From Burkholderia thailandensis E264 (GTDB taxonomy: Bacteria > Pseudomonadota > Gammaproteobacteria > Burkholderiales > Burkholderiaceae), in NCBI RefSeq assembly GCF_000012365.1, contig NC_007650.1:1860001-1924000 (forward strand): a DNA stretch of 64,000 nucleotides, written 5' to 3'. Shown piece by piece: positions 45,553 through 57,111 of this stretch. The position numbers were made by a program, and so were the translations under genes. Within the stretch, counting starts at the first letter, position 1, and each line of letters starts with the position of its first letter. The notes below the pieces were generated by a model, which did not search any database, was not told where the DNA came from, and worked only from the letters and a program-made list of their open reading frames with translations.

Positions 45553-47130
45553 TTAGCGAGGCAGCGCGAGCTTGATCAATGCGTCGGGGCTCGCCTGCGC
45601 CTTCGCCACGCAGCCGGCGATCCGCCCTTGCTTCATCACGACGATGCGGTCCGACACGCCGATCACCTCGGCCAGATCGCTCGACACGATGAGCACCGTG
45701 CGGCCCGCGTCGGCGAGCTCGTAGAACAGGTTGTAGATTTCCGCGCGCGCGCCGACGTCGATGCCGCGCGTGGGCTCATCCATCAGGAACACGTCGATGC
45801 GCTCGGCGAGCCAGCGCGCGAGGATCACCTTCTGCTGGTTGCCGCCCGACAGCGCGCCGATCGGCGTATCGGCGTCGCGCGTCTTGATCGCGAGCCGCGC
45901 GATGTAGCGCGCGGCGAGCTCGCGCTCGCGCCGCGCGTCGAGCAGCAAGCGCGCGGGGCTGAAGTGGCGCCGCGCGCTCAGGTTCAGGTTGTCCGCCACC
46001 GACGCGATCGCGACGATCCCCTCCTGCTTGCGGTCCTCCGGGCACAGCGCGATGCCGGCGCGCACCGCGTCTCGCGGGCTCGCGAACGACACGCGCCGGC
46101 CGTTCAGCTCGACGTGGCCCGCGCTCGGGCGCGCGGCGCCGTACAGCAGCTTCATCAGCTCCGAGCGCCCGGCGCCGACGAGCCCGAAGAAGCCGACGAT
46201 CTCGCCGCGCCGCGCGCTGAACGACACCGGCTCGGCGAGCCCCGGCCCGCGCAGACCCTTCGCCTCGATCGCCACGTCGCCCGGCTCGCGCGGCCGATAG
46301 CCGTACACGTCGGCGATCGGGCGGCCGACCATGCAGCCGATCAGCCGGTCGCGATCGAGATCGGCGACCGATTCGAACGTCTCGATGCGGCGGCCGTCGC
46401 GAAACACCGTCACGCGGTCGCAGAGCGCGTCGACTTCCTCCATCCGGTGCGTGACGTAGATGATCGCGCGGCCGTCCGCGCGCAGCGCGTGAATGATCCG
46501 GAACAGGCGCTCGGTCTCGCGCGCGGACAGCGAGCTCGTCGGCTCGTCGAACGCGATCACGCGCGCGTCGCGCATCAGCGCCTTGCCGATCTCGATCATC
46601 TGCCGCTGCCCGATCGACAGCAGCTTCACCGGCGTGTTCGGATCGATCCGCTCGCCGAGCCGCTCGAGCTCGGCCGTCGCGCGCGCGACGAGCGCGCGCT
46701 CGTCGAGCACGCCGGCGCGGTTCGGCAGTTGCCCGAGCATCAGGTTCTCGGCGACCGTCAGCTCGGGCACGAGATGCAGTTCCTGATAGATGATCGCGAT
46801 GCCCGCCTCGAGCGCCGCGCGCGTCGAGCCGAAGCGCTGCGCGAGCCCGTTCAGCCGCAGCGTGCCCGCCTGCGGCTGGTTCACGCCCGAGAGCACCTTC
46901 AGGAGCGTCGACTTGCCCGCGCCGTTCTCGCCCATCAGCCCGTGCACCTCGCCCGCGCGCACCGACAGCGACACCGCGTCGAGCGCGCGCACGCCGGGAA
47001 ACGTCACGGTGATGCCGTCGAGCTCGAGGCACGCGGCGCGCGGCGCGCCGTCCGGCGCGTCGAGGGGCCCCGCGCCCGCCGGCGAGCCGGCGGCCTGCGC
47101 GCCGCGCGCGCGTATCGTCGTATCAGTCAT
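45553..47130 (-). CDS. araG: L-arabinose ABC transporter ATP-binding protein
   Basis: 525 aa with two ABC domains: Walker [17 protein letters not shown] and Walker [12 protein letters not shown] in the first, and a second domain with [14 protein letters not shown] and [17 protein letters not shown]. The layout matches AraG. It is placed between the binding protein and permease genes. Confidence 0.93.
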   Translation of the reverse strand: MTDTTIRARGAQAAGSPAGAGPLDAPDGAPRAACLELDGITVTFPGVRALDAVSLSVRAGEVHGLMGENGAGKSTLLKVLSGVNQPQAGTLRLNGLAQRFGSTRAALEAGIAIIYQELHLVPELTVAENLMLGQLPNRAGVLDERALVARATAELERLGERIDPNTPVKLLSIGQRQMIEIGKALMRDARVIAFDEPTSSLSARETERLFRIIHALRADGRAIIYVTHRMEEVDALCDRVTVFRDGRRIETFESVADLDRDRLIGCMVGRPIADVYGYRPREPGDVAIEAKGLRGPGLAEPVSFSARRGEIVGFFGLVGAGRSELMKLLYGAARPSAGHVELNGRRVSFASPRDAVRAGIALCPEDRKQEGIVAIASVADNLNLSARRHFSPARLLLDARRERELAARYIARLAIKTRDADTPIGALSGGNQQKVILARWLAERIDVFLMDEPTRGIDVGARAEIYNLFYELADAGRTVLIVSSDLAEVIGVSDRIVVMKQGRIAGCVAKAQASPDALIKLALPR

Positions 47131-47152
47131 CGGTTCCTCGTCGACGTGCCGC

Positions 47153-48157
47153 TCAGATGCCCAGCTCGGCGCGCACCGCCTGCCAGTTCTCGCGCGTCAT
47201 CAGCTTGCCGCTCGTCTGCGTATCGGCGGGCGGCGCCTTGCCGCTGCGAATCCAGTCGACGAGGTTCTGCGCGCTCTGCTTGCCGTGGTTCGTCGAGCTG
47301 ACCGCGATCGTGCCGAAGAAGCCCGTCGGCTCCTTCTTCTGGAATTCGGCGAACGCCTCGCCCGCGCCGTTGATGCCCACGCCGATCACGTCCGCCGCCG
47401 GAATGTGCAACTGCTCGGTCGCGCGCACCGCGCCCAGCACCGTTTCCTCGTTCAGCGCGAAGATCACCCACTTCTTCACGTTCGGATGCCGCGCGAGCAC
47501 GGGCGCCGCCGCGCTGAAGCCGCCTTCGTCGTCGGTCGTCTTCTGCGGCGCGTCGAAGATGTTCTCCTTCTTGAAGCCGCTCGCGAGCAGCGCCTGCGTC
47601 GCGCCGTCGGTGCGCAGCTTCGCGGTCGGCAGCTCGTAGTTCGTCACGCGCAGCGCGCCGACCTCCTCCGGCTTCCAGCCGCGCTTTTTCATCTCGTCGG
47701 CGATCGCCTGGCCAACCTGGTTGCCGATCTTCGTCGCCGACATGCCGAGGTGCGGCACGTTCGCGAGCGGCTTGCCCGACGAATCGACGAGCTGGTCGTC
47801 GACGGTCACGAACTTCATGTCGTAGCGTTTCGCGCGCGCGGCGATCGCCGGCCCGAGACGCACGTCCGGCGCGCAGATCACGAAGCCCTGCGCGCCCTGC
47901 GAGCCGAGGTTGTCGATCGCCGCGAGCACCTTCTCGCCGTCCGGCGTGCCGATGTTGACGACCGAGAAGCCTTCCTTCTGGCCGAGCGCCGTCGCGGCCT
48001 TCTGCTCGTTGATGAACCACGCCTGCTCGGGCATCTTCACGAGGAAACCGATCTTCAGCGGCGTGTCCGCGCGGGTCGCGGCGGGCATCGCGAGCGGCGC
48101 GATCACGAGCGCCGCGAACGCGGCGCGCAGGGTCAGTCGGCGAATCGTGCGGGTCAT
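47153..48157 (-). CDS. araF: periplasmic L-arabinose-binding protein
   Basis: 334 aa with a signal peptide ([15 protein letters not shown]). [66 protein letters not shown] and [14 protein letters not shown] match E. coli AraF throughout, so the sugar specificity is well supported. The translation-start region is duplicated: a second ATG at 48175 with an identical AAGGAGACGCA site is in frame, 18 bases upstream. Confidence 0.95.
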   Translation of the reverse strand: MTRTIRRLTLRAAFAALVIAPLAMPAATRADTPLKIGFLVKMPEQAWFINEQKAATALGQKEGFSVVNIGTPDGEKVLAAIDNLGSQGAQGFVICAPDVRLGPAIAARAKRYDMKFVTVDDQLVDSSGKPLANVPHLGMSATKIGNQVGQAIADEMKKRGWKPEEVGALRVTNYELPTAKLRTDGATQALLASGFKKENIFDAPQKTTDDEGGFSAAAPVLARHPNVKKWVIFALNEETVLGAVRATEQLHIPAADVIGVGINGAGEAFAEFQKKEPTGFFGTIAVSSTNHGKQSAQNLVDWIRSGKAPPADTQTSGKLMTRENWQAVRAELGI

Positions 48158-48188
48158 GGTGCGTCTCCTTGTCATGTTGCGTCTCCTT
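48153..48188 (-). repeat. 18-bp tandem duplication of the araF ribosome-binding site and start
   Basis: Two copies (48153-48170 and 48171-48188, one mismatch) each carry AAGGAGACGCA plus ATG. Because the unit is 18 bases the starts are in frame and differ by six residues. A third, partial copy of the GGAGACG element lies just upstream. Confidence 0.85.
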
Positions 48189-48270
48189 GATATGGGTCGT
48201 CTCCGACCGTCGTGCTCGTTGCCGGGCGCGTGCCGGCTTGCTGCCGATTCATCCCGGCTTGTCGCGGCTC

Positions 48271-48302
48271 GTTGCCGTGTTGCCGTGTTGCCGTGTTGCC
48301 GT
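48271..48302. repeat. 8-bp tandem repeat, four copies
   Basis: Four exact copies of GTTGCCGT followed by two degenerate copies, in the 263-base gap between the dehydrogenase and araF genes. It is a potential variable-number locus. Nothing else recognisable lies in this gap. Confidence 0.85.
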
Positions 48303-48420
48303 GTTGTTACGTTGTTGCGTCGCCGCGTGCTCTCGTGCTTGCCGCGTGCCGCCATCCATCGCGTGCGCGAATCCGGCGCATGCGCCGCGCGCCCGCCGGC
48401 CGCCCGCGCCCGGCGGCGCC

Positions 48421-49383
<963 letters not shown>

Positions 49384-50313
49384 TCAGCGCGCCCAGCGCA
49401 GCACGAGCGGATCGAGCCGGCGCGCGATCGCGATCAGCTCGGCGCGCGAGTCCGGATGGATCGGCGGCAGCGGATGCCGCGGCCGCTCGCACGCGATCAC
49501 GCCGCCCTCGCGCATCAGCGCCTTCGCGGCGAGCAACCCGGTCTGCCGGTTTTCGTGATTGATGAGCGGCAGCCAGCGCTGATACAGCGCGAACGCGTCG
49601 TCGGCGCGCCCTTCGCGGTGCGCTTCGACGATCGGCCGGATGCCGTCCGGATACGCGCCGCCCGTCATCGCGCCCGTCGCGCCCGCATTCAGGTCCGCGA
49701 GCAGCGTGATCGCCTCCTCGCCGTCCCACGGCCCCTCGATCGCGTCGCCGCCGAGCCGGATCAGCTCGCGCAGCTTGTTCGCCGCACCCGGCGTCTCGAT
49801 CTTGAAGTACGACACCTGCTCGATCTCGCGCGCCATTCGCGCGAGAAACGGCGCGGACAGCACGGTGCCGCTCGCGGGCGCGTCCTGGATCATGATCGGG
49901 ATGTCGAGCGCGTCCGACAGGCGCGCGTAGAACGCGTGGATCTGCGTGTCGGGCACGCGAAACGTCGCGCCGTGATACGGCGGCATCGCCATCACCATCG
50001 CCGCGCCCAGTTCCTGTGCGCGGCGGCTGCGCGCCGCGCAGACCTGCGTGCTGTAGTGCGTCGTCGTCACGATCACCGGCACGCGGCCCGCGACGTGCTC
50101 GAGAATCGTGCGCGTGAGCACGTCGCGCTCGTCGTCGGCGAGCGCGAACTGCTCCGAGAAATTCGCGAGGATGCAAAGGCCCTCCGAGCCCGCATCGATC
50201 ATGAAGTCGACCGCGCGCTTCTGGCTCGGCAGATCCAGCTCGCCCGCCTCGGCAAACGTCGTCGGCACGACGGGGAAGACGCCGCGGTAGCGCGGCGAAC
50301 GGCTCGTATTCAT
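49384..50313 (-). CDS. L-2-keto-3-deoxyarabonate dehydratase (DapA superfamily)
   Basis: 309 aa TIM barrel of the dihydrodipicolinate-synthase family: YRGVFPVVPTTF, DAGSEGLCILANFSEQF, VIVTTTHYSTQ with the catalytic Tyr, and Schiff-base Lys in VSYFKIETPG. In this operon it converts 2-keto-3-deoxy-L-arabonate to 2-oxoglutarate semialdehyde with loss of water, rather than cleaving it. Confidence 0.87.
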   Translation of the reverse strand: MNTSRSPRYRGVFPVVPTTFAEAGELDLPSQKRAVDFMIDAGSEGLCILANFSEQFALADDERDVLTRTILEHVAGRVPVIVTTTHYSTQVCAARSRRAQELGAAMVMAMPPYHGATFRVPDTQIHAFYARLSDALDIPIMIQDAPASGTVLSAPFLARMAREIEQVSYFKIETPGAANKLRELIRLGGDAIEGPWDGEEAITLLADLNAGATGAMTGGAYPDGIRPIVEAHREGRADDAFALYQRWLPLINHENRQTGLLAAKALMREGGVIACERPRHPLPPIHPDSRAELIAIARRLDPLVLRWAR

Positions 50314-50449
50314 CGTTCGTTTCCTGCGTCAGTGAAAGCGTTCATCGGTCGGCGCGCGCGACCGCGCAGATCCGCGCGAGAAACGGCTCCGGCTTGCGTG
50401 CGAGCAGGCGCACGATGCGGCGCTCGTCGGCGCGCTCGTCAGTGCGTCC

Positions 50450-50485
50450 TTCATTGCGCCGTTTATTGCGCCCTTCATTGCGCCG
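50450..50485. repeat. 12-bp tandem repeat, three copies
   Basis: TTCATTGCGCCG / TTTATTGCGCCC / TTCATTGCGCCG, just past the stop codon of the semialdehyde dehydrogenase gene. The 176-base gap holds no gene. Confidence 0.8.
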
Positions 50486-50489
50486 TTCG

Positions 50490-52100
50490 TCACGTTCGCG
50501 CACCCGCGCTCGCCTGGCGCGGCGCGGCGGCTTCCCGCCGGCCGCCGACCCGGCGCGGCACCCCGAGCGGATTGCCGTCGCGCAGCGCGTCGGGCAGCAG
50601 CGCGCCGTCGACGTTCTGGTAGCAGACGGGCCGCTGGAAGCGCTCGATCGCGGCGGTGCCGACCGACGTGCCGCGGCCGTCCGACGTCGCCGGAAACGGC
50701 CCGCCGTGGACGATCGCGTCGCACACTTCGACGCCCGTCGGAAAGCCGTTCGCGAGAATGCGTCCCGCGCGGCGCTCGACGATCGGCAACAGCGTGCGCG
50801 CGAGGTCGTGATCGTCGGCGCTCAGGTGCAGCGTCACGGTCAACTGCCCTTCGAGCCGCCGCATCGCCTCGCGCATCTCGTCGGCGCTCGCGCACTCGAC
50901 GAGCACGCTCGACGGGCCGAACACTTCGTCGGCGAGCGTCGCGTCGGTCATCAGCGCGCGCGCGCTCACGCGCAGCAGCGCCGCCTGCGCGCGCCCGTCG
51001 CCCGCCGCGCCGCGCGCGACGACATCCACGGCCGGATGGCCCGCGAGCCGCGCGACGCCCGCCTCGTACGCGCGCAGGATGCCCGCGCTCAGCATCACAC
51101 CCGCCGGCACGTCGCGCAGCGCGCGCGCGGCGGCGGCGGCGAACGCGTCGAAGCCCGCGCCCGCGATGCCGAGCGCGAGGCCCGGGTTCGTGCAGAACTG
51201 TCCGCAGCCAAGCGTGACCGACGCGACGAACTCGCGCGCGAGCGGCTCCGCGCGCGCCGCGAGCGCGCCCGGCAGCATCAGGTTCGGATTCACGCTGCTC
51301 ATCTCCGCGTACACCGGGATCGGCACGGGCCGCGCCGCCGCGAGCGCGGCGAGCGCGAGGCCGCCCGCGCGCGAGCCGGTGAAGCCGACCGCGCGGATCG
51401 CCGGATGCGCGACGAGCGCACGGCCGACCTCGTGCCCCGCGTCGGCGACGAGCGCGAACACGCCGGCCGGCAGCGACGCCGCGCGCACGGCCGCCTGCAC
51501 CGCGCGCCCGACGAGCTCGGACGTGCCGGGATGCGCGGGATGCGCCTTCACGACGACCGGGCAGCCGGCCGCGAGCGCCGCGGCCGTATCGCCGCCCGCG
51601 ACCGAGAACGCGAGCGGAAAATTGCTCGCGCCGAACACCGCGACCGGCCCGACGCCGATGCGCAGGAAACGCAGATCGCTGCGCGGCGGCTGCCGCTCGG
51701 GCAGCGCGGGCTCGATGCGCACGTCGAGCGCGTCGCCGCCGCGCACGAGCGCCGCGAACATCCGCAACTGGTTCGCGGTGCGCGCGCGCTCGCCTTCGAG
51801 CCGCGCGCGCGGCAAGCCGGTCTCGGCCATCGCGCGCACGATCAGCGCATCGCCGAGCGCTTCGATCCGTGCGGCGATGTCGTCGAGAAAATCCGCGCGG
51901 CGCGCGGCGGCGAGCGCGCGATACGCATCGAACGCCGCGTCGGCGAGCGCGCACGCCGCCTCGACGTCCGCCGGCAGCGCGCCATGAAAAACCGGCTCTG
52001 CGATCGCGGCGCCCGTCGCCGCGTCGATCGCGTGAAACGCCGCGCCCCGGCCGCGCCGCGCGCCGCCGTCGATCAGGAGTTCGCCCGTGGGCCCGTTCAT
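50490..52100 (-). CDS. 2,5-dioxopentanoate (2-oxoglutarate semialdehyde) dehydrogenase
   Basis: 536 aa aldehyde dehydrogenase from ATG 52100. It has the Asn-containing [14 protein letters not shown] loop, the GFTGSRAGG coenzyme motif, the catalytic Glu in [12 protein letters not shown], and the catalytic Cys in [11 protein letters not shown]. It produces 2-oxoglutarate, so the operon feeds L-arabinose carbon straight into the TCA cycle. The C-terminus ends in a Pro/Arg/Ala-rich tail of about 30 residues. Confidence 0.9.
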   Translation of the reverse strand: MNGPTGELLIDGGARRGRGAAFHAIDAATGAAIAEPVFHGALPADVEAACALADAAFDAYRALAAARRADFLDDIAARIEALGDALIVRAMAETGLPRARLEGERARTANQLRMFAALVRGGDALDVRIEPALPERQPPRSDLRFLRIGVGPVAVFGASNFPLAFSVAGGDTAAALAAGCPVVVKAHPAHPGTSELVGRAVQAAVRAASLPAGVFALVADAGHEVGRALVAHPAIRAVGFTGSRAGGLALAALAAARPVPIPVYAEMSSVNPNLMLPGALAARAEPLAREFVASVTLGCGQFCTNPGLALGIAGAGFDAFAAAAARALRDVPAGVMLSAGILRAYEAGVARLAGHPAVDVVARGAAGDGRAQAALLRVSARALMTDATLADEVFGPSSVLVECASADEMREAMRRLEGQLTVTLHLSADDHDLARTLLPIVERRAGRILANGFPTGVEVCDAIVHGGPFPATSDGRGTSVGTAAIERFQRPVCYQNVDGALLPDALRDGNPLGVPRRVGGRREAAAPRQASAGART

Positions 52101-52114
52101 CGCCGCGCCTCCCG

Positions 52115-53866
52115 TCAGTGCGAATGCCGCGGCACCGCGGCGCCGCGCCGGCCGACCAGGAAGTCGAGGTCGCAGCCCTCGTCCGCCTGCAGCACGTGGT
52201 CGACGTAAAGACGCGCGTAGCCGCCGCCCGCCGCATGCTCGGCGACGCCCGGCGCGCTCGCCGGATCGTGATCCGACAGCCGGCGCGCGAGCTCGTCGTC
52301 GCTCACGTCGAGCGTGAGCGTGCCCGCCTCGCCATCGAGCTCGATCCAGTCGCCGTTGCGCACCGCCGCGAGCGGGCCGCCCGCCGCCGCTTCCGGCGCG
52401 ACGTGCAGCACGACCGTGCCGTACGCGGTGCCGCTCATCCGCGCATCCGAGATCCGCACCATGTCCTTCACGCCCTGCCGCAACAGTTTCGGCGGCAGCC
52501 CCATGTTGCCGACCTCGGCCATGCCCGGATAGCCGCGCGGGCCGCAGTTCTTCAGCACGAGCACCGAGTTCGCGTCGACGTCGAGCGCCTCGTCGTCGAT
52601 CGTCGCCTTGTAGTGCTCGAAGTTCTCGAACACGACCGCGCGGCCGCGGTGCTTCAGCAATTCCGGGCTCGCCGCGGACGGTTTCAGCACCGCGCCGCGC
52701 GGCGCGAGATTGCCGCGCAAGATCCGGATGCCGCCGTCGGCGATCAGCGGCCGATCGAGCGGACGGATCACCTCGTCGTCGTGGCTCGGCGCGTCGCGCA
52801 CGTTGTCCCACAGCGATTGGCCGTTGACGGTCAGCGCGCCCGGATGCGGCAGCAGGTTCGCCTCGCCGAGCCGGCGCAGCACGGCGGGCAGCCCGCCCGC
52901 GTAATAGAACTCCTCCATCAGGAACCGGCCGGACGGCATCAGATCGACGATCGTCGGCGTGCCGCGGCCGAGGCGCAGCCAGTCCTCGAGCTCGAGCGGC
53001 ACGCCGAGCCGCCCGGCGATCGCCTTCAGATGGATCACCGCGTTCGTCGAGCCGCCGATCGCCGCGTTCACGCGGATCGCGTTCTCGAACGCCGCGCGCG
53101 TGAGGATCTTCGACAGCACGAGCCCTTCGTGCGCCATCCCGACGATGCGCATGCCCGACATGTGCGCGAGCACGTAGCGGCGCGCGTCGACGGCCGGAAT
53201 CGCCGCGTTGTGCGGCAGCGCGACGCCGAGCGCTTCGGCCAGGCACGCCATCGTCGACGCCGTGCCCATCGTGTTGCAGGTGCCCGCCGAGCGCGACATG
53301 CCGGCCTCCGCCGACAGGAAGCGGTGCAGGTCGATCTCGCCCGCCTTCAGCGCTTCGTGCAGTTGCCAGACGGCGGTGCCGGAGCCGATGTTCTTGCCGT
53401 CGAGCTTGCCGTTCAACATCGGGCCGCCGGACACGACGATCGCCGGCACGTCGCAGCTCGCCGCGCCCATCAGCAGCGCGGGGGTCGTCTTGTCGCAGCC
53501 GGCGAGCAGCACGACCGCGTCGATCGGGTTGCCGCGAATCGCCTCCTCGACGTCCATCGACGCGAGATTGCGCGTGAGCATCGCGGACGGCCGCAGGTTC
53601 GATTCGCCGTTCGAGAACACCGGGAACTCGACCGGAAAGCCGCCCGCCTCGTAGACGCCGCGCTTCACGTGCTCGGCGAGCTTGCGAAAGTGCGCGTTGC
53701 ACGGCGTGAGCTCCGACCAGGTGTTGCAGATGCCGACGATCGGCCGGCCGTCGAATTCGTGATCGGGAATGCCCTGATTCTTCATCCAGCTCCGGTACAT
53801 GAAGCCGTTCTTGTCATGGGTGCCGAACCATTGGGCCGAGCGCAGCTTGGGTTTCGATGCCGACAT
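52115..53866 (-). CDS. L-arabonate dehydratase (IlvD/Edd family)
   Basis: 583 aa. Iron-sulfur ligands are visible in [28 protein letters not shown] and [34 protein letters not shown] and [23 protein letters not shown] are classic for sugar-acid dehydratases. It converts L-arabonate to 2-keto-3-deoxy-L-arabonate. It is the first gene of the operon and is divergent from a LysR regulator. Confidence 0.92.
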   Translation of the reverse strand: MSASKPKLRSAQWFGTHDKNGFMYRSWMKNQGIPDHEFDGRPIVGICNTWSELTPCNAHFRKLAEHVKRGVYEAGGFPVEFPVFSNGESNLRPSAMLTRNLASMDVEEAIRGNPIDAVVLLAGCDKTTPALLMGAASCDVPAIVVSGGPMLNGKLDGKNIGSGTAVWQLHEALKAGEIDLHRFLSAEAGMSRSAGTCNTMGTASTMACLAEALGVALPHNAAIPAVDARRYVLAHMSGMRIVGMAHEGLVLSKILTRAAFENAIRVNAAIGGSTNAVIHLKAIAGRLGVPLELEDWLRLGRGTPTIVDLMPSGRFLMEEFYYAGGLPAVLRRLGEANLLPHPGALTVNGQSLWDNVRDAPSHDDEVIRPLDRPLIADGGIRILRGNLAPRGAVLKPSAASPELLKHRGRAVVFENFEHYKATIDDEALDVDANSVLVLKNCGPRGYPGMAEVGNMGLPPKLLRQGVKDMVRISDARMSGTAYGTVVLHVAPEAAAGGPLAAVRNGDWIELDGEAGTLTLDVSDDELARRLSDHDPASAPGVAEHAAGGGYARLYVDHVLQADEGCDLDFLVGRRGAAVPRHSH

Positions 53867-53923
53867 CGTCGCGTCCTGTGTGGCGGAATATGCGGCCCAG
53901 TCTAGGGAGAATTTTGATAACCT

Positions 53924-53940
53924 ACCAATGATGTTTTGGT
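53924..53940. promoter_or_regulatory. operator candidate for the arabinose-operon LysR regulator
   Basis: Inverted repeat ACCAA-N7-TTGGT in the 108-base divergent gap, beside an AT-rich segment (53906-53975). A long arm spacing of this kind is common for LysR recognition sites. Confidence 0.5.
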
Positions 53941-53974
53941 GCTTTCAGATATCTTTTTGAATATTGATATAAAA

Positions 53975-54934
53975 ATGCCGACAACACGCGATACGCATCC
54001 TCGGACGATCCGAAGCCGCCTGAAGACGCGGCAATTGCTGCTGATCGTCGCGCTCGCCGACGAGGGCAACATCCATCGCGCGGCGGCCGCGCTGAACATG
54101 ACGCAGCCCGCCGCATCGAAGCTGCTGCGCGAGCTGGAGGACACGATCGGCGCGATGCTGTTCGAGCGGATGCCGCGCGGCATGCGCCCGACGCTGTATG
54201 GCGACGCCCTCATCCGCCACGCGCGCGCGGCGCTCGGCAGCCTCGATCAGGCGCAGGACGAGCTGGCCGCGCTGAAGGCCGGGCGCCTCGGGCAAGTCGC
54301 GATCGGCGCGATCACGTCGCCTGGCCTGCGGCTGCTGCCGCCCGCCGTCGCGGCGGTGAAGGCGACGCACGCGAACGTGCGGATCTCGGTCGAGATCGAC
54401 ACGAGCAACGTGCTGCTCGAACGCCTCGCGCAGGACAAGCTCGACGTCGTCGTGGGCCGGCTGTCGGCCGAGCACGACAAGCTGCGACTGCGCTACGAGC
54501 CGCTCACGGGCGAGCCGGTGGCGGCCGTCGTGCGGGCCGGGCATCCGCTCCTCGAGCGCGCGCCGCTCGCGCTGGCCGACGTGCAGCGCGCCGCGTGGGT
54601 CGTGCCGCCCGCGGGCAGCGTGCTGCGCCATCGCTTCGAGCTGATGTTCCAGCGCGCGAGCCTCACGCCGCCCGCGAACGTCGTCGAGACCGCCGCGCTG
54701 CTGTTCGTCACGCGCGTGCTCGAGCGCAGCGACATGGTCGCGGTGCTCGCCGAGGACGTCGCGCGCTACTACGCGACGCACGGCATCGTCGCGATGCTGC
54801 CGCTCGAGATGGATTGCCGGATGGACGATTTCGGGATCATCACGCGCACGGACAAGGTGCATGCGCCCGCGGCAAGCGTGACGATCGAAGCGATTCGCGA
54901 TGCCGCGCGGGAGATCTACGGGACGGCCCAATAG
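53975..54934 (+). CDS. LysR family regulator of the L-arabinose operon
   Basis: 319 aa from ATG 53975; a TTG at 53936 would start inside the palindrome. Helix-turn-helix in LIVALADEGNIHRAAAALNMTQPAASKLLRELED, then a GbpR/galactose-operon-type effector domain (GQVAIGAITSPGLRLLP, DKLDVVVGRLSAEHD). GbpR-like regulators control chromosomal sugar-binding-protein operons in Azospirillum and Agrobacterium, which fits its divergent position. Confidence 0.9.
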   Translation: MPTTRDTHPRTIRSRLKTRQLLLIVALADEGNIHRAAAALNMTQPAASKLLRELEDTIGAMLFERMPRGMRPTLYGDALIRHARAALGSLDQAQDELAALKAGRLGQVAIGAITSPGLRLLPPAVAAVKATHANVRISVEIDTSNVLLERLAQDKLDVVVGRLSAEHDKLRLRYEPLTGEPVAAVVRAGHPLLERAPLALADVQRAAWVVPPAGSVLRHRFELMFQRASLTPPANVVETAALLFVTRVLERSDMVAVLAEDVARYYATHGIVAMLPLEMDCRMDDFGIITRTDKVHAPAASVTIEAIRDAAREIYGTAQ

Positions 54935-54940
54935 CTGCGC

Positions 54941-55162
54941 TCAGATTCGCTGCACCGCGGCCGCCCTCGCGCACGCGATCCGCTCGAACAACTCGCGGCC
55001 GCGCGGCGTCAGGAGCGCGCCGGGGACGATCGGCCGCCCGCCGGCCATCGCCGTCGCGAGCCCCATCTCGACGAGCGAAACGAATTCCGGATCGGCGATG
55101 TCGACATCGTCAGGCGAACGAGCGATGCACAACAACGTCGAGAGTTCATGCGGCGTGAGCAT
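54941..55162 (-). CDS. small conserved-looking hypothetical protein
   Basis: 73 aa from ATG 55162, with GGAG 8 bases upstream. MLTPHELSTLLCIARSPDDV, then a hydrophobic middle, GALLTPRGRELFERIACARA at the end. It looks like a small winged-helix-type fold, but there is not enough to assign it. Convergent with the LysR gene, 6 bases apart. Confidence 0.6.
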   Translation of the reverse strand: MLTPHELSTLLCIARSPDDVDIADPEFVSLVEMGLATAMAGGRPIVPGALLTPRGRELFERIACARAAAVQRI

Positions 55163-55991
55163 GGTCGTGTCTCCGTCACCGAGCGCCCCGCGAGCCTGCG
55201 CCGGCCGCGTCGCTCGCGCTTGGTTCGTGTTCGAAACGGCGCGCCCTCGCACTGTGCAGGCCAGGATCGCGAAAGAAAATCGGCAATTACGAGATAAGCG
55301 CATGGCCGCAATCCGCGGCCCTGTAGGAATTTGCCGATTCCACTGCGGATTCCATCGCCGCTTTTCGCCGGCGCCGCGCGGCGATTCGCCGGTCGCGCCC
55401 CCGTTTGCGCGGCGCACGCGCCGCGCAAAGCGTTTTCGCCGTGTCGGGCCGCCGGCCGGCATCGGCCGCCCGCCATGCGGACCGATCGGCACGGTTTCGC
55501 CTCGTGCGGCACGCATGCCGCCTACGGTATGAATGATTCGCCGGGCTGCGCCGCGCAACGTCATGCGCGCTTTCACCAATACGATTGCGTGCGCAACTAT
55601 CAGGATCACGTAAGCATCGCAGCATAAGATTGAAACGTGACGCTCGGCTCGAGCGCCGCACGTCCGCTGCTCGGCGGACGACGAAACCGACGATGTGAAC
55701 GACAACCCGCGCGGATGCGTCAGCGCCGCATCCGCCGAACACCGCCGGCGCCGCGCAGCTCGCAAGAAGCCGCGGCCTCGACGCTTTTCAAGCCGTGGCG
55801 ACCTGTCGCAACGCGCGTGCCGGACTCGGGAAAACCCGATCGCAGCCCGGCGCGGCGCAACGGTCCGGGGAACGAGCGTCCGGAGTTCGGCCGGGCCGCC
55901 GCATGCGTTCGCGCGCCGCCGCGACGCGGCGCGCCCGCCGCGCTCCGGTACGCGATGGCCATAAGCAGGTAAGCGCTACGAGGCATCGCCG
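55163..55991. other. 829-base gap with a nested inverted repeat, no gene
   Basis: The frames are Arg/Ala/Pro-rich and lack ribosome-binding sites. At 55278-55339 an outer 9-bp repeat (AATCGGCAA / TTGCCGATT) encloses an inner hairpin (GGCCGC-N5-GCGGCC at 55304-55320). The promoter of the LuxR-type gene should lie near 55600-55980. Confidence 0.5.
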
Positions 55992-56636
55992 ATGATCAGG
56001 CTGTTGATGGTGGACCGTCACGCGGTGCTGCGTGACGGCTTGCGACACATACTCGAGAAATCCGGCGAGTTCGAAATCGACGGCGAGGCGGGCGACGCCG
56101 CCGCCGCGTTCGAGCTCGTCAAGCATGGCCGCGCCGAGATCGCGCTCATCGATCAAACCACGCTCGGCCGCGAGTGCGCGGAGCTGATCCATCGCATCCG
56201 CGGAACGGCACCGTCGACACGCATCCTCGTGATGGCCGCGCGCGCGAGCCAGCGGCACGCGGCCGCGGCGTTCCAGGCCGGCGCGTCCGGATACCTGACG
56301 AAGCAAAGCGGCTGCGATGAACTGATCGCCGCGCTGCGCAAGATCGCGGCGGGCGGCGTGTACGTCAGCATGCATGTGGCCGAACAGCTCGCGGAAAACC
56401 TGCATTCGCCGTCGGACGCGGACGCGCCGCCGCACGAGCGGCTGTCGAAACGCGAATTCGAGGTGTTCCGTCATCTCGCGGCGGGCGACACGCCCGCCGA
56501 AATCGCGCAAGCGCTCGGGATCAGCGCGAAGACCGTCCGGATCTACAAGGCGCACGTGCTCGACAAGCTGGAATTGCCGAACGAAACGGCGCTCGTGCGG
56601 TACGCGGTCGCGCATCGGATCGGCGATCCGCTGTGA
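55992..56636 (+). CDS. NarL/LuxR-type regulator with a degenerate receiver domain
   Basis: 214 aa. N-terminal receiver fold with D54 present but the acidic pair reduced to D8-R9, the conserved Thr/Ser near 82 replaced by Ala, and K104 kept. That pattern suggests phosphorylation is weak or absent. The C-terminal LuxR helix-turn-helix is intact (LSKREFEVFRHLAAGDTPAEIAQALGISAKTVRIYK). No kinase gene is adjacent. Target genes unknown. Confidence 0.9.
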   Translation: MIRLLMVDRHAVLRDGLRHILEKSGEFEIDGEAGDAAAAFELVKHGRAEIALIDQTTLGRECAELIHRIRGTAPSTRILVMAARASQRHAAAAFQAGASGYLTKQSGCDELIAALRKIAAGGVYVSMHVAEQLAENLHSPSDADAPPHERLSKREFEVFRHLAAGDTPAEIAQALGISAKTVRIYKAHVLDKLELPNETALVRYAVAHRIGDPL

Positions 56637-57111
56637 TCGGCGCGGCGCCGGAAATCGGCGCCGCGCGTCTCGGCTTCGGTTGCGTCGCGCCGATTTGCCG
56701 GTTTATCGATTCGCCGGTTTATCGATTCGCCGGCCGGCGGCGAAGGGGCGCCGCATCATGCCGCACCGCGTATCCGGTAACATGGCGCGCTCGCGCCCGG
56801 CATTCCGGCGCACGCGAGCCGTCGCGAAATCCCGTTATCCCGACGACCGCGCAGACCGGTGATGCAGCGGGATCGCCGCGAGCGGCCCGCCTCCTCGCCG
56901 ATGACGATCCGCGCCCCGACATCGGCAACCCCGCACGCTCGCCGCCAGGCGCGCGGAGCGGGCGCGACGCCGGGCCGGGCGGCGCACCTTCGACGTCGGC
57001 TGCGCGCTCGGCGAGCGCGACGGCGCCCGGCGGGCGCGCACGCGTGTTGCCCCGCGATGCCGACGCCGCGCGAGCGGCACCGCCTTCCGATTCCGATCCG
57101 GAGCCTTCGAC
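56637..57111. other. 475-base gap with a duplicated 16-bp unit
   Basis: No credible gene. A tandem duplication of GCCGGTTTATCGATTC occupies 56697-56712 and 56713-56728. The promoter of the hydrolase gene should lie in the right half. Confidence 0.5.

Noticed and set aside
50490..53702. 1070-codon frame spanning the semialdehyde dehydrogenase and the dehydratase
   Set aside because: Only its last 536 codons are the real dehydrogenase; the upstream part reads the dehydratase gene out of frame. It is not a fusion protein.
55331..55972. Two frames of about 100 codons in the 829-bp gap
   Set aside because: Both lack ribosome-binding sites and read as Arg/Ala/Pro noise typical of non-coding GC-rich DNA.
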